From an uncultured Fidelibacterota bacterium (GTDB lineage: Bacteria; Fidelibacterota; Marinisomatia; Marinisomatales; UBA1611): 17,176 bases of DNA. Below, piece after piece: positions 7,145-15,012 of the stretch. The position numbers and the translations under genes were made by a program. The notes beneath the pieces were generated by a model that did no database searches, was not told the origin of the DNA, and saw nothing but the letters and a program-made list of their open reading frames with translations. Location: the NCBI GenBank assembly GCA_937893835.1, contig CALCSS010000038.1, positions 1-17,176 on the forward strand. The letters run 5' to 3'. Each line of letters starts with the position of its first letter. Position 1 is the stretch's first letter.

Positions 7145-9148
7145 ATGGCAGATTTCATTATACACTCAGAATTCTCTCCTCAAGGTGATCAACCTAGTGC
7201 GATCAATGAATTAGTGCGTGGTTTGGATAATGGAGATAAATATCAAACTTTATTAGGTGTTACAGGTTCTGGCAAGACATTCTCCATGGCCAATGTCATA
7301 GAAGAGGTACAGAGACCAACATTGATCATGTCTCATAATAAGACCTTGGCAGCCCAGCTATATGGTGAGTTTAAACAGTTGTTCCCTGAAAATGCGGTAG
7401 AATATTTTATTAGCTATTATGATTATTATCAACCTGAGGCATACTTACCAGTAACTGATACATTCATTGAAAAAGATAGTTCAGTGAATGAGGAAATTGA
7501 CAAACTTAGATTGAAGACAACTAGCTCCCTTATGTCTAGAGAAGATGTCATTGTTGTTAGTTCTGTGTCATGTATTTATGGAATTGGGTCACCAGAAGAG
7601 TATTCTAAAGGTACCGTAAAAATATCTAAGGGCGATATAATGGATAGGCGATCCTTCTTGTCAAAAATGGTTCACATACACTATTCTAGAAATGATAAGG
7701 TTCTAGAAAGAGGTAATATTCGTATTCGTGGAGATGTAATGGAAGTATACCCAGCTTATGAAGATACTTGCATCAGAATCGAACTCTTTGGCAATGAGGT
7801 TGACCAGATAAGTAGATTTGATCCAATATCTGGAGAATTAAAGGATGAGTTGAATTCCGTCGTTATTTTTCCTGCAAAACATTTTGTTACAGATAAAGAA
7901 ACTATATTAAAGATAATTGAGGAAATAAGACATGAATTATCTGATAGACTCGGATTCCTACGAAATAATAATAAACTTTTGGAGGCCCAGCGCCTAGAAC
8001 AACGAACAAATTTTGACATCGAGATGATGATAGAGTTAGGATATTGTGCAGGGATTGAGAATTATTCTCGATTTTTTGCTGGTCGTGCACCTGGTGAAAA
8101 ACCATATACATTGATTGATTTTTTTCCTGCTGATTTTCTGACAATTCTAGATGAATCACATGTCACATTACCACAGATACAGGCAATGTACAATGGCGAC
8201 CGCGCACGTAAGACAACCTTGGTGGAACATGGTTTTAGACTACCTAGTGCTCTAGATAATAGACCATTAAAATATGATGAATTCCATTGTGCTCAAAACC
8301 AAGTCATCTTCACTTCTGCAACACCATCACAAAGGGAATTGGAGTTTTGTAAAGGTGCCATTATAGAACAGGTTATTCGCCCAACGGGATTACTTGACCC
8401 TGAAGTTGACATTAGACCATCAATAGGACAGATTGATGATCTAATTGGAGAGATACGCTACCGTTCATCAAAAAAAGAGAGAGTTTTGATTACAACATTG
8501 ACCAAGCGTAGTGCAGAGGATTTAACAGAGTATCTGACAAGTTTAAGCATTCGTGTGAGATACTTACATTCTGAGATTCAAACTTTGGAGCGGGTTCATA
8601 TCTTACGTGAGTTGAGAATCGGTACTTTTGATGTATTAGTCGGTATCAATCTATTAAGGGAAGGACTAGACCTTCCTGAAGTAAGTTTGGTCGCAGTTTT
8701 GGATGCTGACAAAGAAGGGTTCTTAAGGTCCAAAAGCTCCTTGCTACAAGTAGCAGGTCGTGCGGCTAGGAATGAATCCGGCCTGGTCATCCTTTATGGA
8801 GATAGAAAAACCGAAGCAATGTTGCACTTGGTTGATACAACCAAAGAAAGAAGAACAATACAAAAAGAATTTAATAAGATAAATAATATCACACCCAAAA
8901 CAGTATATAAATCTGTTGATGAGATATTGGACTCTACTGCAGTTGCAGATTCAATGAAAGGGAATGATGATGTTCTCCTTCCTGTATTTGATAAAGGCCA
9001 AATAACAAGAGAGGATAAGGAAATGATTCTTGATGAACTGCGTAAAGCGATGCTAACTGCAGCTGAAGATCTCGAATTTGAAAAGGCTGCAAAGATTAGG
9101 GATGAGATCGTGGAATTTGAAAAAGATCTTGGGTTAGCAACCGCATGA
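7145..9148 (+). CDS. uvrB: Excinuclease ABC subunit B
   Basis: UvrB is the damage-verifying ATP-dependent helicase-like subunit that receives DNA from UvrA and recruits UvrC. The 667 residues cover the full family architecture. Walker A GVTGSGKT is at 38-45. The beta-hairpin region SYYDYYQPEAYLP (90-102), which clamps one DNA strand, follows. The Walker B box DESH is at 336-339, and helicase motif VI (QVAGRAARN) at 535-543. A C-terminal UVR motif (about 627-662), the partner of the UVR motif in UvrC, closes the protein. The start at ATG 7145 gives the usual N-terminus, though no clear Shine-Dalgarno precedes it. The 56-base gap after uvrC contains only a 12-base AT palindrome (7122-7133). The following regulator gene begins 24 bases after the stop. 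uvrA is not in the window. Confidence 0.98.
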   Translation: MADFIIHSEFSPQGDQPSAINELVRGLDNGDKYQTLLGVTGSGKTFSMANVIEEVQRPTLIMSHNKTLAAQLYGEFKQLFPENAVEYFISYYDYYQPEAYLPVTDTFIEKDSSVNEEIDKLRLKTTSSLMSREDVIVVSSVSCIYGIGSPEEYSKGTVKISKGDIMDRRSFLSKMVHIHYSRNDKVLERGNIRIRGDVMEVYPAYEDTCIRIELFGNEVDQISRFDPISGELKDELNSVVIFPAKHFVTDKETILKIIEEIRHELSDRLGFLRNNNKLLEAQRLEQRTNFDIEMMIELGYCAGIENYSRFFAGRAPGEKPYTLIDFFPADFLTILDESHVTLPQIQAMYNGDRARKTTLVEHGFRLPSALDNRPLKYDEFHCAQNQVIFTSATPSQRELEFCKGAIIEQVIRPTGLLDPEVDIRPSIGQIDDLIGEIRYRSSKKERVLITTLTKRSAEDLTEYLTSLSIRVRYLHSEIQTLERVHILRELRIGTFDVLVGINLLREGLDLPEVSLVAVLDADKEGFLRSKSSLLQVAGRAARNESGLVILYGDRKTEAMLHLVDTTKERRTIQKEFNKINNITPKTVYKSVDEILDSTAVADSMKGNDDVLLPVFDKGQITREDKEMILDELRKAMLTAAEDLEFEKAAKIRDEIVEFEKDLGLATA

Positions 9149-9172
9149 ATTTTTTACTAAAGGAGTTATTTG

Positions 9173-10390
9173 ATGTTTGATATGGATAGACTTCAAAAAC
9201 AATCTGGAATCATTGGTACTTCTGTAGGCATTCACCAAGTACTTGAAATGATAACCCAAGTGTCACCTGTGGACATATCGGTATTGGTAACCGGAGAATC
9301 AGGTACTGGCAAGGAAGTCGTTGCCAAGGCAATTCATCAATTCAGCAAAAGAAATAACGAGGAACTCGTGGTCGTCAATTGTGGTGCAATTCCAGAAGGT
9401 ATCATTGAATCTGAATTATTTGGTCATAAAAAAGGTTCTTTCACAGGGGCTGGGGAAGATAGGAAAGGATATTTTGAGCAAGCCAATAAGGGTACGATCT
9501 TTTTAGATGAGATAGGTGAGACACCTCTTGAGACCCAGGTTAAATTACTGAGAGTTCTTGAAAGTGGCGAATTTATGCGCGTAGGAGAAGCGAAAACTCG
9601 AAAAACAGATGTAAGGGTTATTGCAGCAACAAATAAGAATTTAGCAGAATTAGTAAATAATGGTGATTTTAGACAGGACCTATATTTTAGACTCAAAACG
9701 GTCACTGTCAAATTACCATCATTGCGTGAAAGAGTAGAGGATATCAATGCATTCATTGAGAGATTTGCTCTGGAGTTCACTCGCTCAAATGACATAAGAT
9801 ATCGTGGTTTTATGCCAGATGCAGTACGCTTGATGAAGCAGTATGAATGGCCTGGAAATGTAAGAGAGCTAAAGCATTTTGTGGAAAAAGTATTGGTTCT
9901 TGAAAAAGGTGAGAGAATTACTGCGGATGTTGTAAAACGTGAGTTAACTGATGTTTTACCACATCAAACTTCATTTAACCCTGCATTACCAATTCTCGTA
10001 TCAAAATCTACAGACAAAGCTGAAATTGATCTTATCCTTCGTCAACTTTTCATGCTAAAACAAGATACTGAATTAATTCAGAAATTATTGGTTGGTGGTG
10101 CAGTTACTCCTACTACTGCAACTGGACTTACTAAAATAGAGCCAATTGAAGGGGTTCAAATTCCTCAGAAATCCATGGAGATAGTTGAAGATGGCTATCG
10201 TTTCATTCGAGATGATGCAATAGGTGATATGCTTATTAAAGATCTTGAGAAAGAGGCAATTAAACGTACCTTGAATTTTTTTAATAATAATAGAAGAAAG
10301 ACCGCAAGATCATTGGGGATGAGTGAGAGAACACTATATCGAAAAATTGAAGAATTTGGGGTAGCACCAAAGATCAAGAGTCGACGGTAA
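9173..10390 (+). CDS. Sigma-54-dependent transcriptional activator without receiver domain
   Basis: This 405-residue protein remodels sigma-54 RNA polymerase by ATP hydrolysis. The AAA+ domain begins almost at residue 10. Walker A GESGTGKE is at 41-48, and the sigma-54-contacting loop reads GSFTGA (88-93) rather than the commoner GAFTGA. Walker B is TIFLDEIGE (108-116), and the arginine-finger segment is FRQDLYFRL (166-174). A WPGNVREL box (226-233) follows. Residues 265-350 form a long linker without recognisable domain. A Fis-type helix-turn-helix (about 362-395, with RKTARSLGMSERTLYRK) binds DNA. No response-regulator, GAF or PAS domain precedes the AAA+ module, so control must come from elsewhere, such as expression level or a partner protein. 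I chose ATG 9173 (AGGAG at 9161-9165) over the adjacent TTG 9170. Its targets are unknown; I found no convincing -24/-12 promoter in the window. Confidence 0.92.
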   Translation: MFDMDRLQKQSGIIGTSVGIHQVLEMITQVSPVDISVLVTGESGTGKEVVAKAIHQFSKRNNEELVVVNCGAIPEGIIESELFGHKKGSFTGAGEDRKGYFEQANKGTIFLDEIGETPLETQVKLLRVLESGEFMRVGEAKTRKTDVRVIAATNKNLAELVNNGDFRQDLYFRLKTVTVKLPSLRERVEDINAFIERFALEFTRSNDIRYRGFMPDAVRLMKQYEWPGNVRELKHFVEKVLVLEKGERITADVVKRELTDVLPHQTSFNPALPILVSKSTDKAEIDLILRQLFMLKQDTELIQKLLVGGAVTPTTATGLTKIEPIEGVQIPQKSMEIVEDGYRFIRDDAIGDMLIKDLEKEAIKRTLNFFNNNRRKTARSLGMSERTLYRKIEEFGVAPKIKSRR

Positions 10391-10391
10391 G

Positions 10392-10940
10392 ATGCATCAT
10401 TTTATCCTTATCTTTTATTTACTATTCATATCATGTGGATTTTATTCCATGGCCGGTTCAATTCCTCCACATATTAAATCAGTTGCCATACCTCTTATGG
10501 ATAATCAGACTGCCGAGTTTGGGTTGGCAGAAAACATAACTGATGGAATCCTTGAGCAATTCAATGAGGCGGGTATTCTTTATATTACAAATGAAGATAT
10601 TGCAAATTCAGTATTGCGAGGCACGATAAAAAAAGTTAGTGAAGGTCCCTACACATACAGTAAACAAGAATCTGTATCAGAGTACCGGTATAAAATTGAT
10701 GTCAAAATAGAGTGGTTTGACGTTAAGAATGATAAGAATCTATTTGAGGGAGTGTACTCTGCATTTGGAGCCTATGGGCTCAGTGGAGACATTGGTTCGG
10801 ACGGAATTGATAATGACAATGATGGTAAAATAGATGATGAAGATGATGATGAATTTGGTGAACCTAGAAGTTTTGCAACTAATGTAGCAGTGCGTAAAAT
10901 TGCTGAGGATATTTTGAATGATATTATGACAACGTGGTAA
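10392..10940 (+). CDS. lptE: LptE-like LPS-assembly lipoprotein with acidic insertion
   Basis: This 182-residue lipoprotein has a signal peptide ending in the lipobox FISC, with Cys15 as the lipidation site. The mature part opens with the LptE pattern (GFYSMAGSIPPHIKSVAIPLMDN), and continues with a segment (NVLRGTIKKV-like, about 72-82) typical of LptE. LptE plugs the LptD barrel that inserts lipopolysaccharide into the outer membrane. Between residues 131 and 158 lies an insertion rich in Asp/Glu with the loop DNDNDGKIDDED (140-151). This fits the DxDxDGxxD pattern of calcium-binding loops and is not part of ordinary LptE. The gene starts 1 base after the upstream regulator and ends 10 bases before asnS. 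LptE assignment rests on N-terminal pattern and size; similarity in this family is low, so a related outer-membrane lipoprotein is possible. Confidence 0.75.
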   Translation: MHHFILIFYLLFISCGFYSMAGSIPPHIKSVAIPLMDNQTAEFGLAENITDGILEQFNEAGILYITNEDIANSVLRGTIKKVSEGPYTYSKQESVSEYRYKIDVKIEWFDVKNDKNLFEGVYSAFGAYGLSGDIGSDGIDNDNDGKIDDEDDDEFGEPRSFATNVAVRKIAEDILNDIMTTW

Positions 10941-10950
10941 AGGAAAGGAT

Positions 10951-12246
10951 ATGGAAACAGTAAATATTAAAGATTTAGATCAATATGTAGGTCAAGATGT
11001 TGAATTAAAAGGTTGGGTCTATAGCATACGAACTATTGGAAAGATCTGGTTTGTTATTTTTAGAGATGGTACTGGTCTATTACAGGGAGTTGTTGTAAAA
11101 GGTGAGGCCACTGATGAGACCTTTTCCTTAGAACAAAAACTCCATCAGGAAGATTCGATTATCATTAATGGTATAGTAAGGAAAGAACCACGATCAGTGG
11201 GAGGATATGAATTAGGAGTTAAAGAGATCAAAGTGGTGAATCATGTAACTGAGGAATATCCAATCACGCCTAAAGAACACGGTGCTGATTTTCTTATGTC
11301 GAATAGACATCTATGGCTCAGGTCAAAGCGACAAAATGCTATTATGCGAGTACGCCATCAAGTAGTAAAGGCAATCCGTGACTATTTTGATTCTAATGGT
11401 TTCACTCTAATTGATTCTCCTATTTTTACAGGTAATGCTGTTGAAGGTACAACTACGCTATTTGAAGTGGAGTATTTTGAACGTTCTGCTTATTTAACGC
11501 AAAGTGGTCAATTGTACCAGGAGGCGGGTGCGACTGCATTTGGTAAGACTTATTGTTTCGGTCCAACTTTTCGTGCCGAAAAATCAAAAACTCGTCGACA
11601 TCTAACTGAATTTTGGATGGTTGAACCAGAGATGGCCTATGTCGATCTTGACGAGAATATGACCTGGGCAGAAAATTTAGTTGGTTTTATTATAAAGAGA
11701 GTCTTGGAGTACTGTATCACAGAGCTTGCAGTTTTAGAAAGAGATACAGCTCAACTCGAATCAATCGTTCCGCCATTTCCTAGAATTACCTATGATGAAG
11801 CAGTAAAGCTGCTGACGGATAATGGCAGCGATTTTGAATACGGTAATGATTTTGGTGCACCTGATGAAACCCTCCTATCTGAGCAATATGATAAACCACT
11901 AATGATTCACCGTTGGCCTGCAAACATTAAAGCATTTTATATGAAGCGGGATGAACAGAACAATAAACTAGCATTGGGTGTTGATATGATTGCTCCAGAG
12001 GGATATGGTGAAATTATTGGAGGCGGTCAAAGAGAAGATGATATAGATATATTAATTGATAGGATACGTCACCATGATCTTCCACTTGAGCCATTCAAAT
12101 GGTACCTTGACCTAAGGAAGTATGGTTCTGTACCGCATTCGGGATTTGGTCTAGGCCTAGAAAGGACAGTGGCATGGATTTGTGGAACAAAACACATACG
12201 TGAAACAATTCCTTTCCCAAGAACAATGTCACGATTAGAGCCATAA
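10951..12246 (+). CDS. asnS: Asparaginyl-tRNA synthetase
   Basis: This class IIb synthetase of 431 residues charges tRNA-Asn with asparagine. The N-terminal OB-fold anticodon-binding domain covers about 1-100 (GWVYSIRTIGK, FRDGTG). Motif 2 includes FRAE (207-210), and the following HLTEFWMVEPE (217-227) is characteristic of AsnRS rather than AspRS. Motif 3 is GFGLGLER (398-405), with the ATP-binding arginine. The protein ends shortly after RTMSRLEP, as usual for AsnRS. The presence of asnS suggests direct charging of tRNA-Asn rather than sole reliance on the Asp-tRNA-Asn amidotransferase route. Start ATG 10951 has AGGA six bases upstream (10941-10944). The stop TAA overlaps the next ATG by one base (TAATG), indicating coupled translation. 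Confidence 0.97.
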   Translation: METVNIKDLDQYVGQDVELKGWVYSIRTIGKIWFVIFRDGTGLLQGVVVKGEATDETFSLEQKLHQEDSIIINGIVRKEPRSVGGYELGVKEIKVVNHVTEEYPITPKEHGADFLMSNRHLWLRSKRQNAIMRVRHQVVKAIRDYFDSNGFTLIDSPIFTGNAVEGTTTLFEVEYFERSAYLTQSGQLYQEAGATAFGKTYCFGPTFRAEKSKTRRHLTEFWMVEPEMAYVDLDENMTWAENLVGFIIKRVLEYCITELAVLERDTAQLESIVPPFPRITYDEAVKLLTDNGSDFEYGNDFGAPDETLLSEQYDKPLMIHRWPANIKAFYMKRDEQNNKLALGVDMIAPEGYGEIIGGGQREDDIDILIDRIRHHDLPLEPFKWYLDLRKYGSVPHSGFGLGLERTVAWICGTKHIRETIPFPRTMSRLEP

Positions 12247-12707
12247 TGGATAAAGCCAAGCGAGTCTCAGTATTTGGTGGACGTGTTATAACGAAAGAAG
12301 TTTATGATGATACAGTGTTCATTGGAAAGGAACTCGTTAAAGAGGGATATATTGTATTTTGTGGAGGAGGGCAAGGTGTCATGGAAGCAATTTCAAAAGG
12401 TGTTAATAGTGAAAATGGCCTAGTGGTGGGTATACTTAAAGGGCAAGATATAGATGAGGCAAATGCTTACCTTTCAATTCCAATTTCAACAGGCATTGGT
12501 ATTGCAAGGAATGCTGTCTTAGCCTATAATTGTGATGTAGCTATTGCAATTTCAGGACAGTATGGTACACTCAGTGAGATAGCATATGCATTTCAATTAG
12601 ATAAACCTGTTATCGGGTATGAGACATGGGATATTGAGCCTATTATAAAAGCGGAATCACCAAAGGATGTAATAATCAAATTAAAAAAGGAATTTAATAA
12701 TGTATAA
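12246..12707 (+). CDS. TIGR00725 family protein (SLOG/LOG-like nucleotide-binding fold)
   Basis: This 153-residue protein has the Rossmann-like SLOG fold shared with LOG (lysine decarboxylase-like) and molybdenum-cofactor-carrier proteins, and fits the TIGR00725 group of unknown function. Visible motifs are VFGGR (9-13), CGGGQGVMEA (39-48), an arginine in GIGIARNA (Arg88) and GQYGTLSE (104-111). The last of these takes the place of the PGGxGTxxE phosphoribohydrolase motif of LOG proteins, with the Pro replaced (SGQYGT). The conserved Thr-x-x-Glu is kept, so nucleotide or nucleotide-sugar binding is likely and glycosidase activity uncertain. It overlaps asnS by one base and the acylphosphatase by eight, and is two genes before nadE. 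That location makes a role with nucleotides or NAD derivatives conceivable, but this is inference. Confidence 0.82.
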   Translation: MDKAKRVSVFGGRVITKEVYDDTVFIGKELVKEGYIVFCGGGQGVMEAISKGVNSENGLVVGILKGQDIDEANAYLSIPISTGIGIARNAVLAYNCDVAIAISGQYGTLSEIAYAFQLDKPVIGYETWDIEPIIKAESPKDVIIKLKKEFNNV

Positions 12708-12975
12708 AATCCGTGTAATGATATCAGGAGATGTACAGGACGTCTTTTTTCGAATTAGTGCTCAAGACAAGGCAAATGAGTTAGGCCTAACTGGATGGGT
12801 AAAAAATCTTTTTAATAATGCAGTTGAGATATTGGCTGAAGGTGAAAGAGATGATCTATCGGTATTTGCTGGCTGGCTTCATGAGGGTCCTCCAAATGCC
12901 ACTATTGAAAAGATCAGTATTGAATGGGAGGAACAATCCGAGAAAGAATTCACATCTTTCGAGATTCATAGATGA
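12700..12975 (+). CDS. acyP: Acylphosphatase with an altered signature loop
   Basis: This 91-residue protein is the standard acylphosphatase size; the family hydrolyses carboxyl-phosphate bonds in small acyl phosphates. The fold is recognisable from the N-terminal strand and signature, GWVKNL (32-37) and a C-terminal GPPNATIEKI-type segment. The catalytic residues Arg18 and Asn36 are both present. The phosphate-binding signature reads GDVQDVFFR (10-18), where the family norm is GxVQGVxFR: the central Gly is Asp14 (codon GAC at 12739-12741). That places a negative charge in the phosphate loop and may lower or change activity. The usual NxxDGxVE turn is also replaced by NLFNNAVEI. ATG 12700 has AAGGA upstream (12687-12691), and the gene overlaps both neighbours (8 and 4 bases). 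Confidence 0.88.
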   Translation: MYKIRVMISGDVQDVFFRISAQDKANELGLTGWVKNLFNNAVEILAEGERDDLSVFAGWLHEGPPNATIEKISIEWEEQSEKEFTSFEIHR

Positions 12976-14576
12976 AGATTGCACTTTGCCAGATAAATAC
13001 GATCCTAGGCAATTTTGATTACAATTATGAAAAGGTATTAAAGTTTTACAATAATAGTATAGAATTAGGTGCTAATATTGCAACATTTCCAGAATTAACA
13101 ATATCTGGTTACCCACCGCAAGACCTACTATTGAATGACGATTTTATAAAGCAAAATATATATTTCTTAAATGCCATAGCTAAAATGTCTACGATTCCGC
13201 TTATTATTGGTTATGTAAGAAAAGAGGGAAGGCAAATCTATAACTCTGCAGCAATTTGTATTGATGGTAAGATACATTCATCCTATGATAAAGTTTTGCT
13301 ACCTACATATGATGTATTTGATGAGGAACGTTATTTTACAAGAGCGTCAGAACCTAAAATAAGTGTAATACCTTTAGATGATGGTGAGGTGAAGGTTGGA
13401 TTGCAAATTTGTGAGGATCTTTGGGACCATGATTATGATTGTAAGGTCAGTATGATCCAAAAGCAATTAGGAGCTGAGATATTTATAAATATCTCAGCAT
13501 CACCGTATCATAAAGATCGTCTGATTAAAAGGCGTAGTATTATTGAAGAAAAGGTCAATGAATTACACCTGCCATTTCTTTATTGTAATATGGTGGGAGC
13601 TCAGGATGAATTGATTTTTGATGGACAATCAATTGGAATGTCCAAAGATGGTGATTTGATTGCATATGGTAATCCTTTTGAAGAACAAATTGTATTAGTT
13701 GACCCATACTCTTCAAAAAAAATAGAGGTCACTAACCAATCAAAAGAAGAAAGGACATACAATGCGTTATGCCTCGGCGTAAAAGATTATTTTGAGAAAA
13801 CTGGACATCAAGAGGCTGTAATAGGATTATCTGGTGGAATTGATAGTGCTCTGGTTGCCTCAATTGCCGTGGATGCATTAGGCTCAAATATGGTTCACGG
13901 AGTATCGCTGCCCTCAAAATATTCCAGTGATCATAGCCTTTCTGATGCCAAGGATTTAGCAGATTCTATTGGAATAGATTATATGGTAATTCCAATTCAA
14001 AAATGTGTAGATGAAATGGAAGTTACTCTAGAACCTTATTTCCGTGGTCGTGAACATAATAATGCAGAAGAGAATATTCAGGCTCGTATTAGAGGTGATT
14101 TGTTGATGGCACTGTCCAATAAGTTTGGATGGATGGTCCTTTCTACAGGAAATAAAACAGAATTAGCTCTAGGATATTGCACACTATATGGTGATATGAG
14201 TGGAGGTCTATCAGTAATATCTGATCTAAGTAAAACTGATGTCTATGCATTATCAAAATGGATCAATACTGTACACCCTGGACGAATCCCCAAAGGTTCC
14301 ATTGATAAACCACCTTCAGCAGAATTGGCACCCGATCAGGTTGACCCCTTTGATTATACCATTGTCAGCCCTCTTGTAGATGCAATTATTGAAAAAGGTC
14401 ATACAATTGTTGAATTGGAGAGATCAGGACTAGAAAAAGATTTAGTAAATTCCATATATAAAAAAATAAGGATGAGTGAGTATAAGAGACGCCAAGCAGC
14501 GCCAGGGTTAAGAGTATCTACAAAGGCCTTTGGCATAGGAAGAAGATTCCCATTGGTCAATCATTTTGAGCGATAA
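12972..14576 (+). CDS. nadE: Glutamine-dependent NAD+ synthetase
   Basis: This two-domain enzyme catalyses the last step of NAD+ synthesis, amidating nicotinic acid adenine dinucleotide with ammonia from glutamine. The N-terminal nitrilase-type glutaminase domain (1 to about 250) has the Glu-Lys-Cys triad: Glu41 (FPELTISGYPP), Lys107 (YDKVLLP) and Cys147 (LQICEDLWD). The synthetase domain starts near 262 and carries the ATP-pyrophosphatase loop SGGIDSA (287-293), then STGNKTELALGY (391-402). At 534 residues it is of the shorter bacterial type found in many Gram-negative bacteria. ATG 12972 overlaps the acylphosphatase stop as ATGA, so the two are probably translated together. A small exported protein follows after 7 bases. 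Confidence 0.96.
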   Translation: MKIALCQINTILGNFDYNYEKVLKFYNNSIELGANIATFPELTISGYPPQDLLLNDDFIKQNIYFLNAIAKMSTIPLIIGYVRKEGRQIYNSAAICIDGKIHSSYDKVLLPTYDVFDEERYFTRASEPKISVIPLDDGEVKVGLQICEDLWDHDYDCKVSMIQKQLGAEIFINISASPYHKDRLIKRRSIIEEKVNELHLPFLYCNMVGAQDELIFDGQSIGMSKDGDLIAYGNPFEEQIVLVDPYSSKKIEVTNQSKEERTYNALCLGVKDYFEKTGHQEAVIGLSGGIDSALVASIAVDALGSNMVHGVSLPSKYSSDHSLSDAKDLADSIGIDYMVIPIQKCVDEMEVTLEPYFRGREHNNAEENIQARIRGDLLMALSNKFGWMVLSTGNKTELALGYCTLYGDMSGGLSVISDLSKTDVYALSKWINTVHPGRIPKGSIDKPPSAELAPDQVDPFDYTIVSPLVDAIIEKGHTIVELERSGLEKDLVNSIYKKIRMSEYKRRQAAPGLRVSTKAFGIGRRFPLVNHFER

Positions 14577-14583
14577 TTTAATA

Positions 14584-15012
14584 ATGAAGAAAGCAATACT
14601 AACTTTTGCAATATTTTATTCATTACTACATGGACAGAGTGCATCACCCGCTGATTTTTGGATTAGCTATACTCAAGATGAAAAAATTTCTTTTATTAAT
14701 GGTGCATATGGTGCCATTTCAAAAATAAAGGCACATCACAGATCAGAAGTGCGCAAGCAGTATATGCATAATGATAATTGGGTAGAGCCATATTACATTG
14801 AACGTTTCTATCAAATAGCAGATGAATACCTGGCTGATGAGATTGGTTATAATCTAAAGATCATCGCGATGCATATGGATGCATTCTATAGTAATTCTGA
14901 CAATTTGAATATTCCAGTCATGGAGGCCCTTAGAGTTGTTTCACTTATGCAAGATGGGGATAAAAAAACTGCCAATTCAAGACTTTTACGTGCCCAACAG
15001 AAGCATAATTAA
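14584..15012 (+). CDS. Small exported protein, function unknown
   Basis: I do not recognise this 142-residue protein. It starts with a signal peptide (MKKAILTFAIFYSLLHGQS), with likely cleavage around residues 18-21, and no lipobox cysteine. The mature part begins with DFWISYTQDEKISFINGAYGAI. A W...EK..F..G...G pattern occurs in several small periplasmic proteins, but this is too little to assign a family. The rest is probably helical, with many aromatic and charged residues (YIERFYQIADEYLADEIGY), and ends in a basic tail. I chose ATG 14584 because a signal peptide follows it directly; an in-frame TTG at 14566 would overlap nadE and extend the N-terminus by six polar residues. It lies 7 bases after nadE and appears to be the last gene of the long unit. 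Confidence 0.72.
   Translation: MKKAILTFAIFYSLLHGQSASPADFWISYTQDEKISFINGAYGAISKIKAHHRSEVRKQYMHNDNWVEPYYIERFYQIADEYLADEIGYNLKIIAMHMDAFYSNSDNLNIPVMEALRVVSLMQDGDKKTANSRLLRAQQKHN

Noticed and set aside
7788..7804. Sequence resembling a sigma-54 -24/-12 promoter (TTGGCAATGAGGTTGAC)
   Set aside because: It lies inside uvrB, lacks the GC of the -12 element (GA instead), and no gene start follows within a sensible distance.
9424..9795. Antisense ORF of 123 codons opposite the sigma-54 activator
   Set aside because: Length comes from the codon pattern of the AAA+ domain on the other strand; no Shine-Dalgarno and no recognisable motif.
12818..13018. Plus-strand ORF spanning the acylphosphatase/nadE junction
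   Set aside because: Out-of-frame shadow of two recognised genes that overlap by ATGA.
14323..14339. TTGGCAC box with -24-like match
   Set aside because: Inside nadE; the -12 half (GG in place of GC) does not match and no downstream start fits.
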